Source: an uncultured Acidobacteriia bacterium (GTDB taxonomy: Bacteria; Acidobacteriota; Terriglobia; Bryobacterales; Bryobacteraceae). From it: a stretch of 52,249 bases of DNA. Both the position numbers and the translations under genes were made by a program. Shown here in pieces: positions 33,948-43,200 of this stretch (position 1 is the first letter of the stretch; every line of letters starts with the position of its first letter). The notes below the pieces were generated by a model that had not been told where the DNA came from, searched no databases, and saw only the letters and a program-made list of their open reading frames with translations. The stretch spans positions 1 through 52,249 of the forward strand of contig CAIVVT010000330.1 of the NCBI GenBank assembly GCA_903909435.1, written 5' to 3'.

Positions 33948-35207
33948 ATGAAGCTGCAGGAAAGGAGCGCTGCTTTGGAAACCACCAAGCTGCAGTCCAC
34001 CCAGGACACGCTCACGGTATGGCTTGACGAACTGTCCGCCCATCAGCCGGTGTTCGCTGAACTACTCAAAGAGCCATCCGCCACACAAAAAGAGCGCGGC
34101 TACTTCCATACGGTCCACGAGATCTGCCAGCAACCAGACACATGGGAGCAGACGGCGCAGGAAGTCTCCGCTCGTCTCCCCGCATTGCAGGCGTCGTTGA
34201 ATGGTTGCGCTTCCATCGTGCTGACTGGCTCGGGAAGTTCCGAGTACGCCGCCGCGTGTTTGCACCCCTTGCTGCAGGAAGTCCTGCACCTGCCAGCGCA
34301 GAGCATTGGCAGCGGTGCGATTCTGTTGCACGAACGAGCCTCGTTGCCTCCTGGACCGCTCTGCTTGGTGTCACTGGCCCGGTCTGGTAACAGTCCCGAG
34401 AGCGCCGGCGTGGTGGAATTGATGCTGGACACCGCCCCCGAAGTTCGCCACCTGATTGTGACCTGCAATGCCGAAGGGCAACTCGCTAGCCTTGCCGCTG
34501 AGGATGCCAGACTGCAAAGGGTGGTGCTAGACCGAAGTACGAACGACGTCAGTCTCGTGATGACCAGCAGCTTCACCAACATGGTGGTGGCAGGTCGTGC
34601 GCTGGCCTACCTCGACGACCCCGCTGGATACCGGTCCAGCGTGAGCGCGATGGCTGCCGCCGCACGCCAACTGCTGCTGGAGTATGCAGGGCCGTTGAAG
34701 GCCATCGCCCAGGGTCCGTTCCGAAAGGCCGTATATCTCGGCAGCGGCTGCAGGCACGGCGCCGCGCGCGAGGCTGCTCTAAAACTCCTGGAGATGCTGG
34801 ACGGGCGTTTGACCTCGTTTGCCGAAACCTGCCTGGGACTGCGGCACGGCCCGATGTGCGCCATCGACGGGGCCACGCTGGTGGTTTGCTTCCTGTCCTC
34901 CGACCCGCTGCGGCGGGGCTACGAAACGGACCTGCTCAACGAGTTGCAGCGCAAGGGCATCGGGTGGCGCAGGGTGATCGTGGGTAAGGACATTCCACCG
35001 GAGCTTTTGATGGAAGGCGATCTCGGCGTGGAACTGCGCGGTGCCGGAGACCTGGTGGACGATGACCTCGCGTTGCTCGACGTGATGGTCGGTCAGCTGA
35101 TCGGATTCTTCCGCTGCCTCGGCGACGGACTCAAGCCCGATTCTCCGTCCACCAGCGGCGTGATCTCGCGCGTGGTGAACGAGTTCACAGTGCATCGCCG
35201 CAAGTAA
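33948..35207 (+). CDS. AgaS-like SIS-domain sugar isomerase/deaminase
   Basis: This protein of about 419 aa has two SIS domains. The first has IVLTGSGSSEYAA and LVSLARSGNSPES; the second has VYLGSGCRHGAAREAALKLLEMLDG and SFAETCLGLRHGPMCAIDG. Length and motifs match AgaS, which deaminates and isomerises galactosamine-6-phosphate to tagatose-6-phosphate. The pairing with a PfkB kinase 14 bp downstream fits the Aga pathway logic. The ATG at 33948 has AGGA upstream, but the TTG at 33975 has AAAGGAG seven bases before it and could be the real start (410 aa). No aldolase or deacetylase of the classic Aga type is present. Confidence 0.85.
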   Translation: MKLQERSAALETTKLQSTQDTLTVWLDELSAHQPVFAELLKEPSATQKERGYFHTVHEICQQPDTWEQTAQEVSARLPALQASLNGCASIVLTGSGSSEYAAACLHPLLQEVLHLPAQSIGSGAILLHERASLPPGPLCLVSLARSGNSPESAGVVELMLDTAPEVRHLIVTCNAEGQLASLAAEDARLQRVVLDRSTNDVSLVMTSSFTNMVVAGRALAYLDDPAGYRSSVSAMAAAARQLLLEYAGPLKAIAQGPFRKAVYLGSGCRHGAAREAALKLLEMLDGRLTSFAETCLGLRHGPMCAIDGATLVVCFLSSDPLRRGYETDLLNELQRKGIGWRRVIVGKDIPPELLMEGDLGVELRGAGDLVDDDLALLDVMVGQLIGFFRCLGDGLKPDSPSTSGVISRVVNEFTVHRRK

Positions 35208-35221
35208 CGGGAGCCAGGAGC

Positions 35222-36148
35222 ATGAAAATCCTCGTCATTGGGGAATTGAACCCCGACCTGATCCTGCAAAACTACAGCGGCTTCCCCGAGTTGGGCAAAG
35301 AAGTCACCGTCGAAGACTGCGTGCTCACAATGGGCAGCGCAACGGCGATCTGCGCGATGGCTCTGAGAAGACTAGGCGATGAGGTGGGTTTCGTCAGCAA
35401 GGTCGGCGTGGACACGTACGGCGATTTCTGTACGAACATCCTGAGGAACGCCGGCATCGAGGTGAGCCGCGTCGAGCACGACCCCACGACTAAGACGGGC
35501 ATCACTGTGTCGGTCTCTGCTGCGCGCGACCGCGCCCTGATCACCTATCTCGGCGCGATGGGCGTGTTTGATGCCCACGATGTCACGCCCGAATACTTCG
35601 ATGGCTACGATCACCTGCACATGTCCACGTACTTCCTCCAGACCAGCCTCCGGCCAAACTTCGCGCGGCTGCTACGGCAGGCCAAGGAGAAGGGTCTGAC
35701 GACCTCGCTCGACCCCGGGTTCGACCCGGCGGAAACGTGGGGCAAGGACATCATTGAGACGTTGAAATACGCCGACGTCTTCTTTCCGAACGAAGTGGAA
35801 CTGCGCGGCGTGACCGGGGAAGTAGACGAAGAGCTCGCCGTGCGCTGCCTCGCCAACGGTCACACCTTGACCGTCGCCAAGCTGGGCGCACGCGGCTGTC
35901 TCACCGTGTTTGAGGGAGGCACTTTCAAGCAGAGGCCATTCCCCGTAAAGCCCGTCGATACGACCGGCGCCGGAGACAGCTTCAACGCTGGTTTTTTGCA
36001 CTCCTGGCTCCGGCGCGAGCCAATCGACCAATGCCTGCGTTTCGGTGCGGCCTGCGGGGCGATCTCGACATTGGCGTCCGGTGGTACAGGCAACCAACCA
36101 ACGCGAGCCGAGGCGCTGGAGTTTCTGCGCAAGCGCGTAGACGGTTGA
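35222..36148 (+). CDS. PfkB-family sugar kinase
   Basis: This 308-aa protein has the PfkB N-terminal fold (VIGELNPDLIL, TMGSATAICAMALRRLG, VSKVGVDTYGDF) and the C-terminal signature VDTTGAGDSFNAGF with the catalytic Asp near residue 248. It probably phosphorylates a sugar or sugar phosphate (ribokinase or tagatose-6-phosphate kinase-like). It is 14 bp after the AgaS-like gene with a GGGAG ribosome-binding site. Together they would convert an amino-sugar phosphate into a bisphosphate; the downstream aldolase would have to be elsewhere. Confidence 0.9.
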   Translation: MKILVIGELNPDLILQNYSGFPELGKEVTVEDCVLTMGSATAICAMALRRLGDEVGFVSKVGVDTYGDFCTNILRNAGIEVSRVEHDPTTKTGITVSVSAARDRALITYLGAMGVFDAHDVTPEYFDGYDHLHMSTYFLQTSLRPNFARLLRQAKEKGLTTSLDPGFDPAETWGKDIIETLKYADVFFPNEVELRGVTGEVDEELAVRCLANGHTLTVAKLGARGCLTVFEGGTFKQRPFPVKPVDTTGAGDSFNAGFLHSWLRREPIDQCLRFGAACGAISTLASGGTGNQPTRAEALEFLRKRVDG

Positions 36149-36194
36149 ACGATTCGCCCTTTGTTGGGCACTTGGTATGACAGGAGCAATTTGC

Positions 36195-37400
36195 ATGGGA
36201 AACGTGAACAGGAGAACCGTGTTCGGTCTCGCAGCCGGTGCGATCGCCGGTGGCTTGGCCACCTCCGCGGTCGGATGCAAGCAGGCCGCACCCGCGCTGC
36301 CGCGGAAGGAGGTGCTGGACCTACCCGACTTCCAGCCGCGCAGCATGTTGCACGTGCCGGAAACGCGAGTGCCAAAAGCGCGCTTCCCGGTGATCGACAT
36401 CCACACGCATCTCTCCTACTCCGCGAAGTCGAAGAACGGAGTCGCGTTGGGCGAAGAGCTTTCGTGGCTGGCAGAGCCTGCCGAATTGCTCCCGGCGATG
36501 GACCACAAAAACCTGCGTATGCTGGTCAATCTGACCGGGCGCGTGGGCGCCGGCCTGAAGGCGTCGGTAGCGAAGTATGATCGGGCCCACCCCGGCCGCT
36601 TCCTCACCTTCACCGAGCCCTGGTACGACCGCGCGGCGGAACCTGAATACGCGAAGTTCCAGGGCGAGGAACTGGCCCGGGCACATACCGACGGCGCCCG
36701 CGGTTTGAAGGTCGTGAAGACGATCGGGCTGTATTTGCGCGAGCGGATTACGGACGGGCCGCTGGTTAAGGTGGACGATCCGCGCTTCGACCCGATGTGG
36801 GAAGCTGCCGGGGCGTTGAAGATGCCGGTAGCGATCCACACCTCCGACCCCGAGGCGTTTTTCTTGCCCATCGACCGTTTTAACGAACGCTACGAGGAAT
36901 TACACAACCACCCCGACTGGTCATTCCACGGCAAAGATTTCCCTAGTAACCAGGAGTTACTGGAAGCGCGCAATCGCGTCTATGCCAAACACCCGAGGAC
37001 GCAATTCATCAGCCTGCATGTGGGAAACGACGCCGAGAATTTAGCCTACGTCTCAGAGTGCATGGACAAGTTTCCGAACATGCAGGTCGAACTCGGTGCC
37101 CGCATCGGCGAACTAGGCAGGCAGCCCCGCACGTCGACGAAGTTCTTCGACAAGTATCAGGACCGCATTCTGTTCGGCACCGACGCCACACCGCATGGCG
37201 ACGAGACGCCGCAGCAGGTCTACAACGAAGCGCTTTACGAGATCTACTTCCGGTTCCTCGAAACGGAGGACGAGTATTTCGACTACGCGCCCGCGCCAGT
37301 CCCGCCGCAGGGCCGCTGGCGGATCTATGGCATCGGACTCTCCGATCAGATCCTGAAAAAGGTCTATTACCAAAACGCGGAGCGACTGCTCGGGCTCTGA
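36195..37400 (+). CDS. Tat-exported amidohydrolase-family TIM-barrel protein
   Basis: This 401-aa protein has a Tat leader (NVNRRTVFGLAAGAIAGG) and a weak lipobox ending at C28 (SAVGC). The metal-binding HxH is in VIDIHTHLSY, a strand-5 His in VAIHTSDPEA, a strand-6 His in FISLHVGND, and the intact Asp in ILFGTDATPHG. Unlike the paralogue at 31113 it keeps every expected metal ligand, so it is probably an active hydrolase or decarboxylase outside the cytoplasm. The ATG at 36195 has AGGAG eight bases upstream; an in-frame ATG at 36177 is less likely. Confidence 0.82.
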   Translation: MGNVNRRTVFGLAAGAIAGGLATSAVGCKQAAPALPRKEVLDLPDFQPRSMLHVPETRVPKARFPVIDIHTHLSYSAKSKNGVALGEELSWLAEPAELLPAMDHKNLRMLVNLTGRVGAGLKASVAKYDRAHPGRFLTFTEPWYDRAAEPEYAKFQGEELARAHTDGARGLKVVKTIGLYLRERITDGPLVKVDDPRFDPMWEAAGALKMPVAIHTSDPEAFFLPIDRFNERYEELHNHPDWSFHGKDFPSNQELLEARNRVYAKHPRTQFISLHVGNDAENLAYVSECMDKFPNMQVELGARIGELGRQPRTSTKFFDKYQDRILFGTDATPHGDETPQQVYNEALYEIYFRFLETEDEYFDYAPAPVPPQGRWRIYGIGLSDQILKKVYYQNAERLLGL

Positions 37401-37429
37401 CGCTTGGGTGGGGCGGCGCTGGGAGTGGG

Positions 37430-37467
37430 GCGGCTCTCCAGAGCCGCGCGGGGTATCCAGACCCCGC
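37430..37467. repeat. Two tandem perfect hairpins between operon genes
   Basis: GCGGCTCT-cc-AGAGCCGC (37430-37447) is followed directly by GCGGGGT-6 nt-ACCCCGC (37448-37467). Both loops share the core T(C/A)TCCAGA. They lie 40 bp before the next start codon and could act in mRNA processing or be mobile palindromic elements. Confidence 0.6.
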
Positions 37468-37487
37468 ACAGTTCGAAAGGAACCAGC

Positions 37488-39047
37488 ATGCGCAGAAGAG
37501 ACCTCTTGAAAAGCGCCGCAGTCCTCGGCGCGATATCCGGCAGCGCTCATGCGGATGTCCCCACGCACCTCTGGGCTGGCTATGATTTCGGTCCCGCACC
37601 GAAGTCCCCCGATCGCCTGAATCAAGGTCCGTTCGGCGTGGAGCAGGACGACGGCTGGTTCACGCTCTCCGGCACCACTGCATCGGAGCAGCCGGTGCCG
37701 AATTTCGGCCTTGGCCTGGTGGGCTACACCTGGGAAGAGTCGGGCCCTTCGCTTGCCGCCCGCGAGGGCCGCGAGACGCTGGAAGCGCATGTCGAGAAGA
37801 TGGCCGGGCTGCCATTCGTGGACGTGCTCTACATCCGCTGCGACTGGCGCGACGTGCAGAAGAGCCCGGGCAGGCTCGACCTGCATCCCGTCTGGAAACT
37901 GACCTTCGACGCGGCCCGCCGCCACGGCAAGCGCGTCGCGTTCCGCGTCATGGCTTCGAACACAGTGGGCCAGCCCAAGTACCTGGCCATGCCTGACTAT
38001 GTGCAAGCAAAGGTGCCCATCGTCGATATCGGTGTGCTGCCGGGAGAAGGACCGGGCCATTTCCGCGAACCGCGCTACGATCACCCGGAATTCCAAAAGT
38101 CCTTCCGCGATCTTACGGAACTGCTGGCCGCCGAATTCGACCAGAATCCACTGGTCGAGTGGATCGACGTTATGCAGTACGGCTTTTGGGGCGAGTCGCA
38201 CACGGGTGGCCTGCCCAGCCCGTTCCCCGATTACGCCACGGCCGAGCGCACCATGATGGCCATGACGCGATTGCAGATCGAGTCGTTCAAGCGCGCCCAA
38301 CTGGCGGTCAACAGCGAGCCGGATATCAGCAACGTCGGGAATCGGGAGGTCATCGACGCGTGTGTGCGCTCGGGTGCGTGGCTGCGTTCCGACAGCATCA
38401 TGGTGGAGGAGCCGGAACAAATCGAGATTCTCGCCAATCGCCCGCCATGGCTGGCCACCGTTCTAGAGGACGGCTACTTCCGCCAGTACGATCCGGCCAA
38501 GCCGGGCTACCTGCCTAAAGATCCGGCGGGCCTCAATATGCTTGAAGCGTACATGCTGCACGTCCTCGACATCGGCTCCAACTACTGGTCGCTCTGGACC
38601 GAGACCGCGAACCTTGAGAAGTACAACCAGCTGTACCCGCGCGGTTTCACGCGGCTGCGGCAGCGCCTGGGTTACCGGGTACGTCCCTCCTGGGTCTGGC
38701 AGCGCAAACGCTATGGCGCGAACGAACTCGTGGTGAATTTCACAAACGATGGCGTGGCTGGCGCCCCAGGTGTGCTGCGCCTCACGCTCAAGGCAGCGGG
38801 AGGTGGCTTCATTGCGGGCGGATGCCTCGACGCGGGTCAGCCCCACGGTGGACGCATCCGGCAAGCGGCCTTCGCGGTGCCTCGAGATCTCGAAGGCCAT
38901 AGCGTGTTTCTATCGGCTCAGATCGAAACGAAGGGCGGCGTCCGGCGCGACGTGCGCTGGGCTTGCGAGCAGCCGTTGGAAGCGGACGGCTCCTATCGAA
39001 TCACCGTCAAACAGCAGTCCGATCCCGATTGGCGCAAGTCGGTCTAG
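37488..39047 (+). CDS. Tat-exported TIM-barrel protein with C-terminal beta domain (relative of 32478)
   Basis: This 519-aa protein has a Tat leader (MRRRDLLKSAAVLGAISGSAHA). The barrel domain has LYIRCDWRDVQKSPGRLDLHPVW, VAFRVMASN and VEWIDVMQYGFWGESHTGG; a beta domain follows (RRP-like RPSWVWQRKRYGANELVVNFTNDG). Domain order and motif placement parallel the protein at 32478 but identity is low. Predicted to be a glycosidase or glycan-binding protein; DUF4832-type is a tentative match. The ATG has AAGGA upstream. It ends the cluster, facing the dipeptidase gene 28 bp away. Confidence 0.72.
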   Translation: MRRRDLLKSAAVLGAISGSAHADVPTHLWAGYDFGPAPKSPDRLNQGPFGVEQDDGWFTLSGTTASEQPVPNFGLGLVGYTWEESGPSLAAREGRETLEAHVEKMAGLPFVDVLYIRCDWRDVQKSPGRLDLHPVWKLTFDAARRHGKRVAFRVMASNTVGQPKYLAMPDYVQAKVPIVDIGVLPGEGPGHFREPRYDHPEFQKSFRDLTELLAAEFDQNPLVEWIDVMQYGFWGESHTGGLPSPFPDYATAERTMMAMTRLQIESFKRAQLAVNSEPDISNVGNREVIDACVRSGAWLRSDSIMVEEPEQIEILANRPPWLATVLEDGYFRQYDPAKPGYLPKDPAGLNMLEAYMLHVLDIGSNYWSLWTETANLEKYNQLYPRGFTRLRQRLGYRVRPSWVWQRKRYGANELVVNFTNDGVAGAPGVLRLTLKAAGGGFIAGGCLDAGQPHGGRIRQAAFAVPRDLEGHSVFLSAQIETKGGVRRDVRWACEQPLEADGSYRITVKQQSDPDWRKSV

Positions 39048-39075
39048 CCCGACTGGGAAACGGGCAGCCGGCGCT

Positions 39076-40257
39076 CTACGGCAGCACCTCGCGCAAGAGC
39101 CGTAGCGCGTTGCCGCCCGCAATCTTGGCAATCTCCTCGTCGCCAAAACCCTGCCGCAGCAGCGCGTCGAACAACACCGGAAGCCCAGTCGTGTCGAAGG
39201 GCGTCTTCACCGCGCCGTCAAAATCCGAACCGAGCGCCACGTGGTCGAGCCCCGCCACATCCACCGCATGGCGGATCGCCCGTGCGATATCAGCGGCACC
39301 CGGACCGCATACGGCGACTTCGAAGTACGCGATCCCCACAACGCCGCCCGTCGCCGCCACCGCCCGCAACTGCCGGTCGCTGAGATTGCGGTTGTTGTTA
39401 CAGGTTCCCTTCACGCCGGTGTGCGAGACCACCACCGGCTTCGTCGCCACGGCCAGCACGTCCTCGAGCGTCTTCTCAGAGGCGTGGGCGACATCGACCA
39501 GGATGCGCCTCCGCTCCAAGCGGCGAACCAGTTCCCTGCCCTTCTCCGTTAGCCCGCCTTTGTGCTCGCCCGCCGACGAACCACCGATGTCGTTATCGAA
39601 GAAGTGCGTGGGGGCCATCATGCGCACGCCCGCGGCGTAGAGCGTCTCGACGTTCTTCAAATCGCCATCCAGCGCGTGCGCCCCCTCAATCCCCAGGAAG
39701 CCAGCCGTGATGTCCGGCTCGGAAACGCGTCGCTGAAGATAGAACTCAAGGTCCGCGCGGCTACGGATCGCCACCAGCTTCCCATGAGAATGCTCAACGG
39801 TTCGATCGAAGCGGCGCGCGGCATAGATCGCCCTCTGCGTCAGGCTGGTCCAGGTGGCCGGGGGTGCAAACTGCGCAAACATCAACGCACTGCCGTCGTC
39901 GAAGGCATCCGCCGAATTACGCTCGAAGTTCAGGCCGTGAGGCGACTTGGTGAAAATGGTGAAGGCCTGCAGTCCGATGTTGCCCTCGATCATTCTCGGC
40001 ACGTCCACCTGGCCGCTCACAGAACGAACGCTCAAGTCCCGGCCCCACAGCAGCGAGTCGGCGTGTAGGTCAATGTTGAAAGTCCGGCGAGCGAGCGCCC
40101 TAGCGTGTTCCGAAGCCGCGTAGGGAGGCTTGGCAGTCACCTGATTCATCGAGCGCTCGACGAGGCCGGGCGCGTAGTGAAGGAAGACCGCAAGCACAAT
40201 GCCGGCAGCGATCACAAACCACAAGATTCGTTTGAGCACGAGAGGTGAGTATACCAA
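39076..40257 (-). CDS. Membrane-anchored M19 dipeptidase
   Basis: This 393-aa protein has an N-terminal anchor (LKRILWFVIAAGIVLAVFL) and all zinc ligands of the renal-dipeptidase family: HxD in NIDLHADSLLW, Glu in FLGIEGAHAL, His in VDVAHASEKT and His in VVVSHTGVKG, with the later GSDFDG aspartate. It should cleave dipeptides, possibly from cell-wall or imported peptides. The start is TTG at 40257; a GTG at 40239 (MLKRILWF) is a good alternative. It is the fourth gene of a leftward run, 18 bp after the trifunctional polysaccharide protein. Confidence 0.9.
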   Translation of the reverse strand: MVYSPLVLKRILWFVIAAGIVLAVFLHYAPGLVERSMNQVTAKPPYAASEHARALARRTFNIDLHADSLLWGRDLSVRSVSGQVDVPRMIEGNIGLQAFTIFTKSPHGLNFERNSADAFDDGSALMFAQFAPPATWTSLTQRAIYAARRFDRTVEHSHGKLVAIRSRADLEFYLQRRVSEPDITAGFLGIEGAHALDGDLKNVETLYAAGVRMMAPTHFFDNDIGGSSAGEHKGGLTEKGRELVRRLERRRILVDVAHASEKTLEDVLAVATKPVVVSHTGVKGTCNNNRNLSDRQLRAVAATGGVVGIAYFEVAVCGPGAADIARAIRHAVDVAGLDHVALGSDFDGAVKTPFDTTGLPVLFDALLRQGFGDEEIAKIAGGNALRLLREVLP

Positions 40258-40275
40258 CGCAGCGACACACCAAGC

Positions 40276-43200
40276 TCAGCCCGCTTGCACGGACGCCGTA
40301 CGCTCCAACTTGCCCCAGCCAACCAGCCTCCCCCGCAATGCGAAGAGCAGCGACTTCAGCAGCACCTCGTGCATGAGCTGCCGGTAGAACAGCCGCTGGA
40401 AGAAGAGCAGGAGCAGATCCTTCGGGTTCTCTTCTTCCAGCGCATAAGCCACGCACCCTGACAGCAGCTCCACCAGGAAGAACGCAAAGTAGTACAGCAG
40501 CACCACGTGCCAGTTGCCCGCGATCAGCGTGAAGACCATAGCGATATCAGCGAAGGGCGCCAGCACCGACAGCGCCACCTGAAACAGCCAAATGTTTGGC
40601 AACGTGATGAACGCCAGGCTTCCGTACTTCGGATTGAACAGCGCGCCGCGGTGTTTCCATGCCGCTTGCAGAGTACCGAACGACCAGCGAAAACGCTGCT
40701 TGCGAAGACTCGCCGTATCCTCCGGTGCCTCGGTGTACGCGATCGCCTTCTCCTCGTAACGAATCGTGTAGCCTTTACGCCGCAAGGCCAGCGTCAAGTC
40801 GGTGTCCTCGGCCAGCGTGTCGTGTCCGAAGCCGCCTTCCTCCAGCACCAGGCTCTTTCGCCATGCGCCCACCGCACCCGGCACAACCGGAATGCCATTC
40901 ACCAGGTCGAGTGCGCGCCGGTCCAGATTGAATCCATAGATGTACTCGATCGATTGGAAGCGCGTAATCCATTTCTGCTTGTTCCCGACCTTCGCATTGC
41001 CCGAAACGGCTGCGACTCGTGGATCGCTGAAGTGCTTAACCAACTCCCGTATAGTCTCTTTGGCGAACAGCGTGTCGGCATCTACCGCGACCAGAAGCTC
41101 GTGCTTCGCTTCCCGAATGGCCATGTTCAAGGCCGCCGATTTTCCGCCATTTGGTTTCGTGAATGCACGAACCCGGCGTTCTCTCAAGGCCACCCGCTGG
41201 AGCAGTTCCATGGTTCGATCCTTCGACCCGTCGTCCACCACCACGATTTCCAGTTCCGGGTAGTTCGAGGCGAGCAGCGATTCGATCGTCCGGACGATCA
41301 CTTTCTCTTCGTTGTAGGCGGCGAGGACGACTGAGACCGGCGGCGCGAAGGTCGCGTCGAAGTGCCTGTGACGGGCCACGAACTTCTGGATGATCGCCAA
41401 AATGGCGTATATTATCGAGCGTGCGCCAGTAAGGTAAATCGCAGCTAGGAACAGCCGCCCGATCCAGCGCAGGAACATGCCCTTCATATCGAAGGCTTGC
41501 CCTTCCAGGTCGGCCCAGCGTTTCTCGTCAACGGGCGGCACGGGCATCAGGTCGTCGCGAGACTTGCCTATCAAATCGCCAAGCGAAACGAATCGATAGC
41601 CCTTCGCCCGGCAGCGTTCGATGATCTCCGGCAGCGCATCGATGGTCGCAGTGCGGTCACCGCCTCCATCGTGCAGCAGGATGACATTGCCGTCGTCTAT
41701 CTCGTTCATTACCTCGCTTACAATCTCGCTCGCATTGACTCCGATACGCCAATCCTGCGGGTCGATTCGTTCACCGATGGTGAGGTAACCGCGCTGCTGT
41801 GCGCGCACAATCGGGATCAGCTCGTCGGGAGTCTGCGGCTCACTGTCCGCGTTGTAGGGCGGGCGGAACAGAATGGTGGACCGGCCGGTCATATGTTCGA
41901 TCAGGCGTAGGGTCGCATCAAGTTCGAGGTTGGTCCGCTCTGCGGTAATCATGGCGACGTTAGGATGGCTGTAGGTGTGGTTGCCCAGCAGATGCCCATC
42001 CTGGTAGATGCGCCCAACCAGCGCGGGAACGGCTTCCGCATTGACGCCCACGATGAAGAACGCCGCGGGGACGCTGGTCGCTTTCAAGATATCCAGAATG
42101 CGAGGCGTGTACCTGGCGTCTGGACCGTCGTCGAAGGTGATGCTCAACTCTCTGTCTTTGTGCGCGCCGACATTCTCCAAAACGTAGTAGGACGGGATCG
42201 ACTGGTACTGTTCCAGGAAATCGCCGCCATGTTCCCGCCACACGTTGCGCGAGCCTTCCTGCGGCGTCGCCGTCACCCGCAGGACTTCGCCCTCGCCGTA
42301 CTGGGTGACCGATTGGCCTACCGTTAGCCTTTTCAATTTCCCTGCTGCACTGTTCTCGTCCGGCCACGAGGTGCCGGAAAGCACCTGCCACAATGTGGGG
42401 TCCTCGCCGCCCAACCGCCACAACGCCACTCCGCGAACGCCCCAAATGCGGGCGTCTAGAAGTTCATTCATTCCCGTAACGCCATCCAGAAACCAGGTTT
42501 CGTGCCGCTTGCCGTCCAACGTGTAGCGCAAGACCGGGTTTTTGACGTTGGCGTCGTATTCGATTGCCCCTTGGCTACTGTGCGCCGCCGCCATCACATC
42601 GCCGTGCGAGACCTCCGTGCCACCCTCCTCGCCGATCACCCAATCGTAACCGTACCCTCCCAGCGCGATGACGGTCTTCTCTGGCGGCAGCACTTTGAGC
42701 ACATGATTCAACTGCTCTTCAAACCACGGCTCGGACGCCACAGGGCCGGGCTCACCCGACTGGTAATGCTCGTCGTAGACCATCGGAACGATGTAGTCGT
42801 TGAACTCCGCCAGTCGCCGCCCATCGTAGGCCGGGTCGTCCACCGGAATGCTCTGGGTAACCAGGTAGCCCTCCGGCTTCAGCTTCATATGTAACTCGCG
42901 CATGAAATCGATGAGCTTGTCACGGTCGCCCTTGCGCACCTGCTCCAGGTCGATGTTCACTCCTGCGAAGCCATGTTCTTCGAGATTGCCGTGGATATTG
43001 TCGATTAGGTTCTCGCGAGCGTCGCGACTGTTGAGCAGTTTGTGCACGTCCCCGGCCTGCCAGCCGTCGCGGTAGTTCGTTACCATCGCCAGGATCGGCA
43101 GGTGGCCTTGCTTGGCGATCGCAACTACGGTATTGTCGGTCTCGTCCTCCAGGTCGCCCCGCGCGTTCTTTAGCGTGAGCCACTCCGTCACCAGGTGCGT

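Noticed and set aside
33948-36148. Complete classic Aga (N-acetylgalactosamine) pathway
   Set aside because: AgaS-like and PfkB-like genes are present, but AgaA/NagA deacetylase, tagatose-bisphosphate aldolase, PTS genes and AgaR are all missing.
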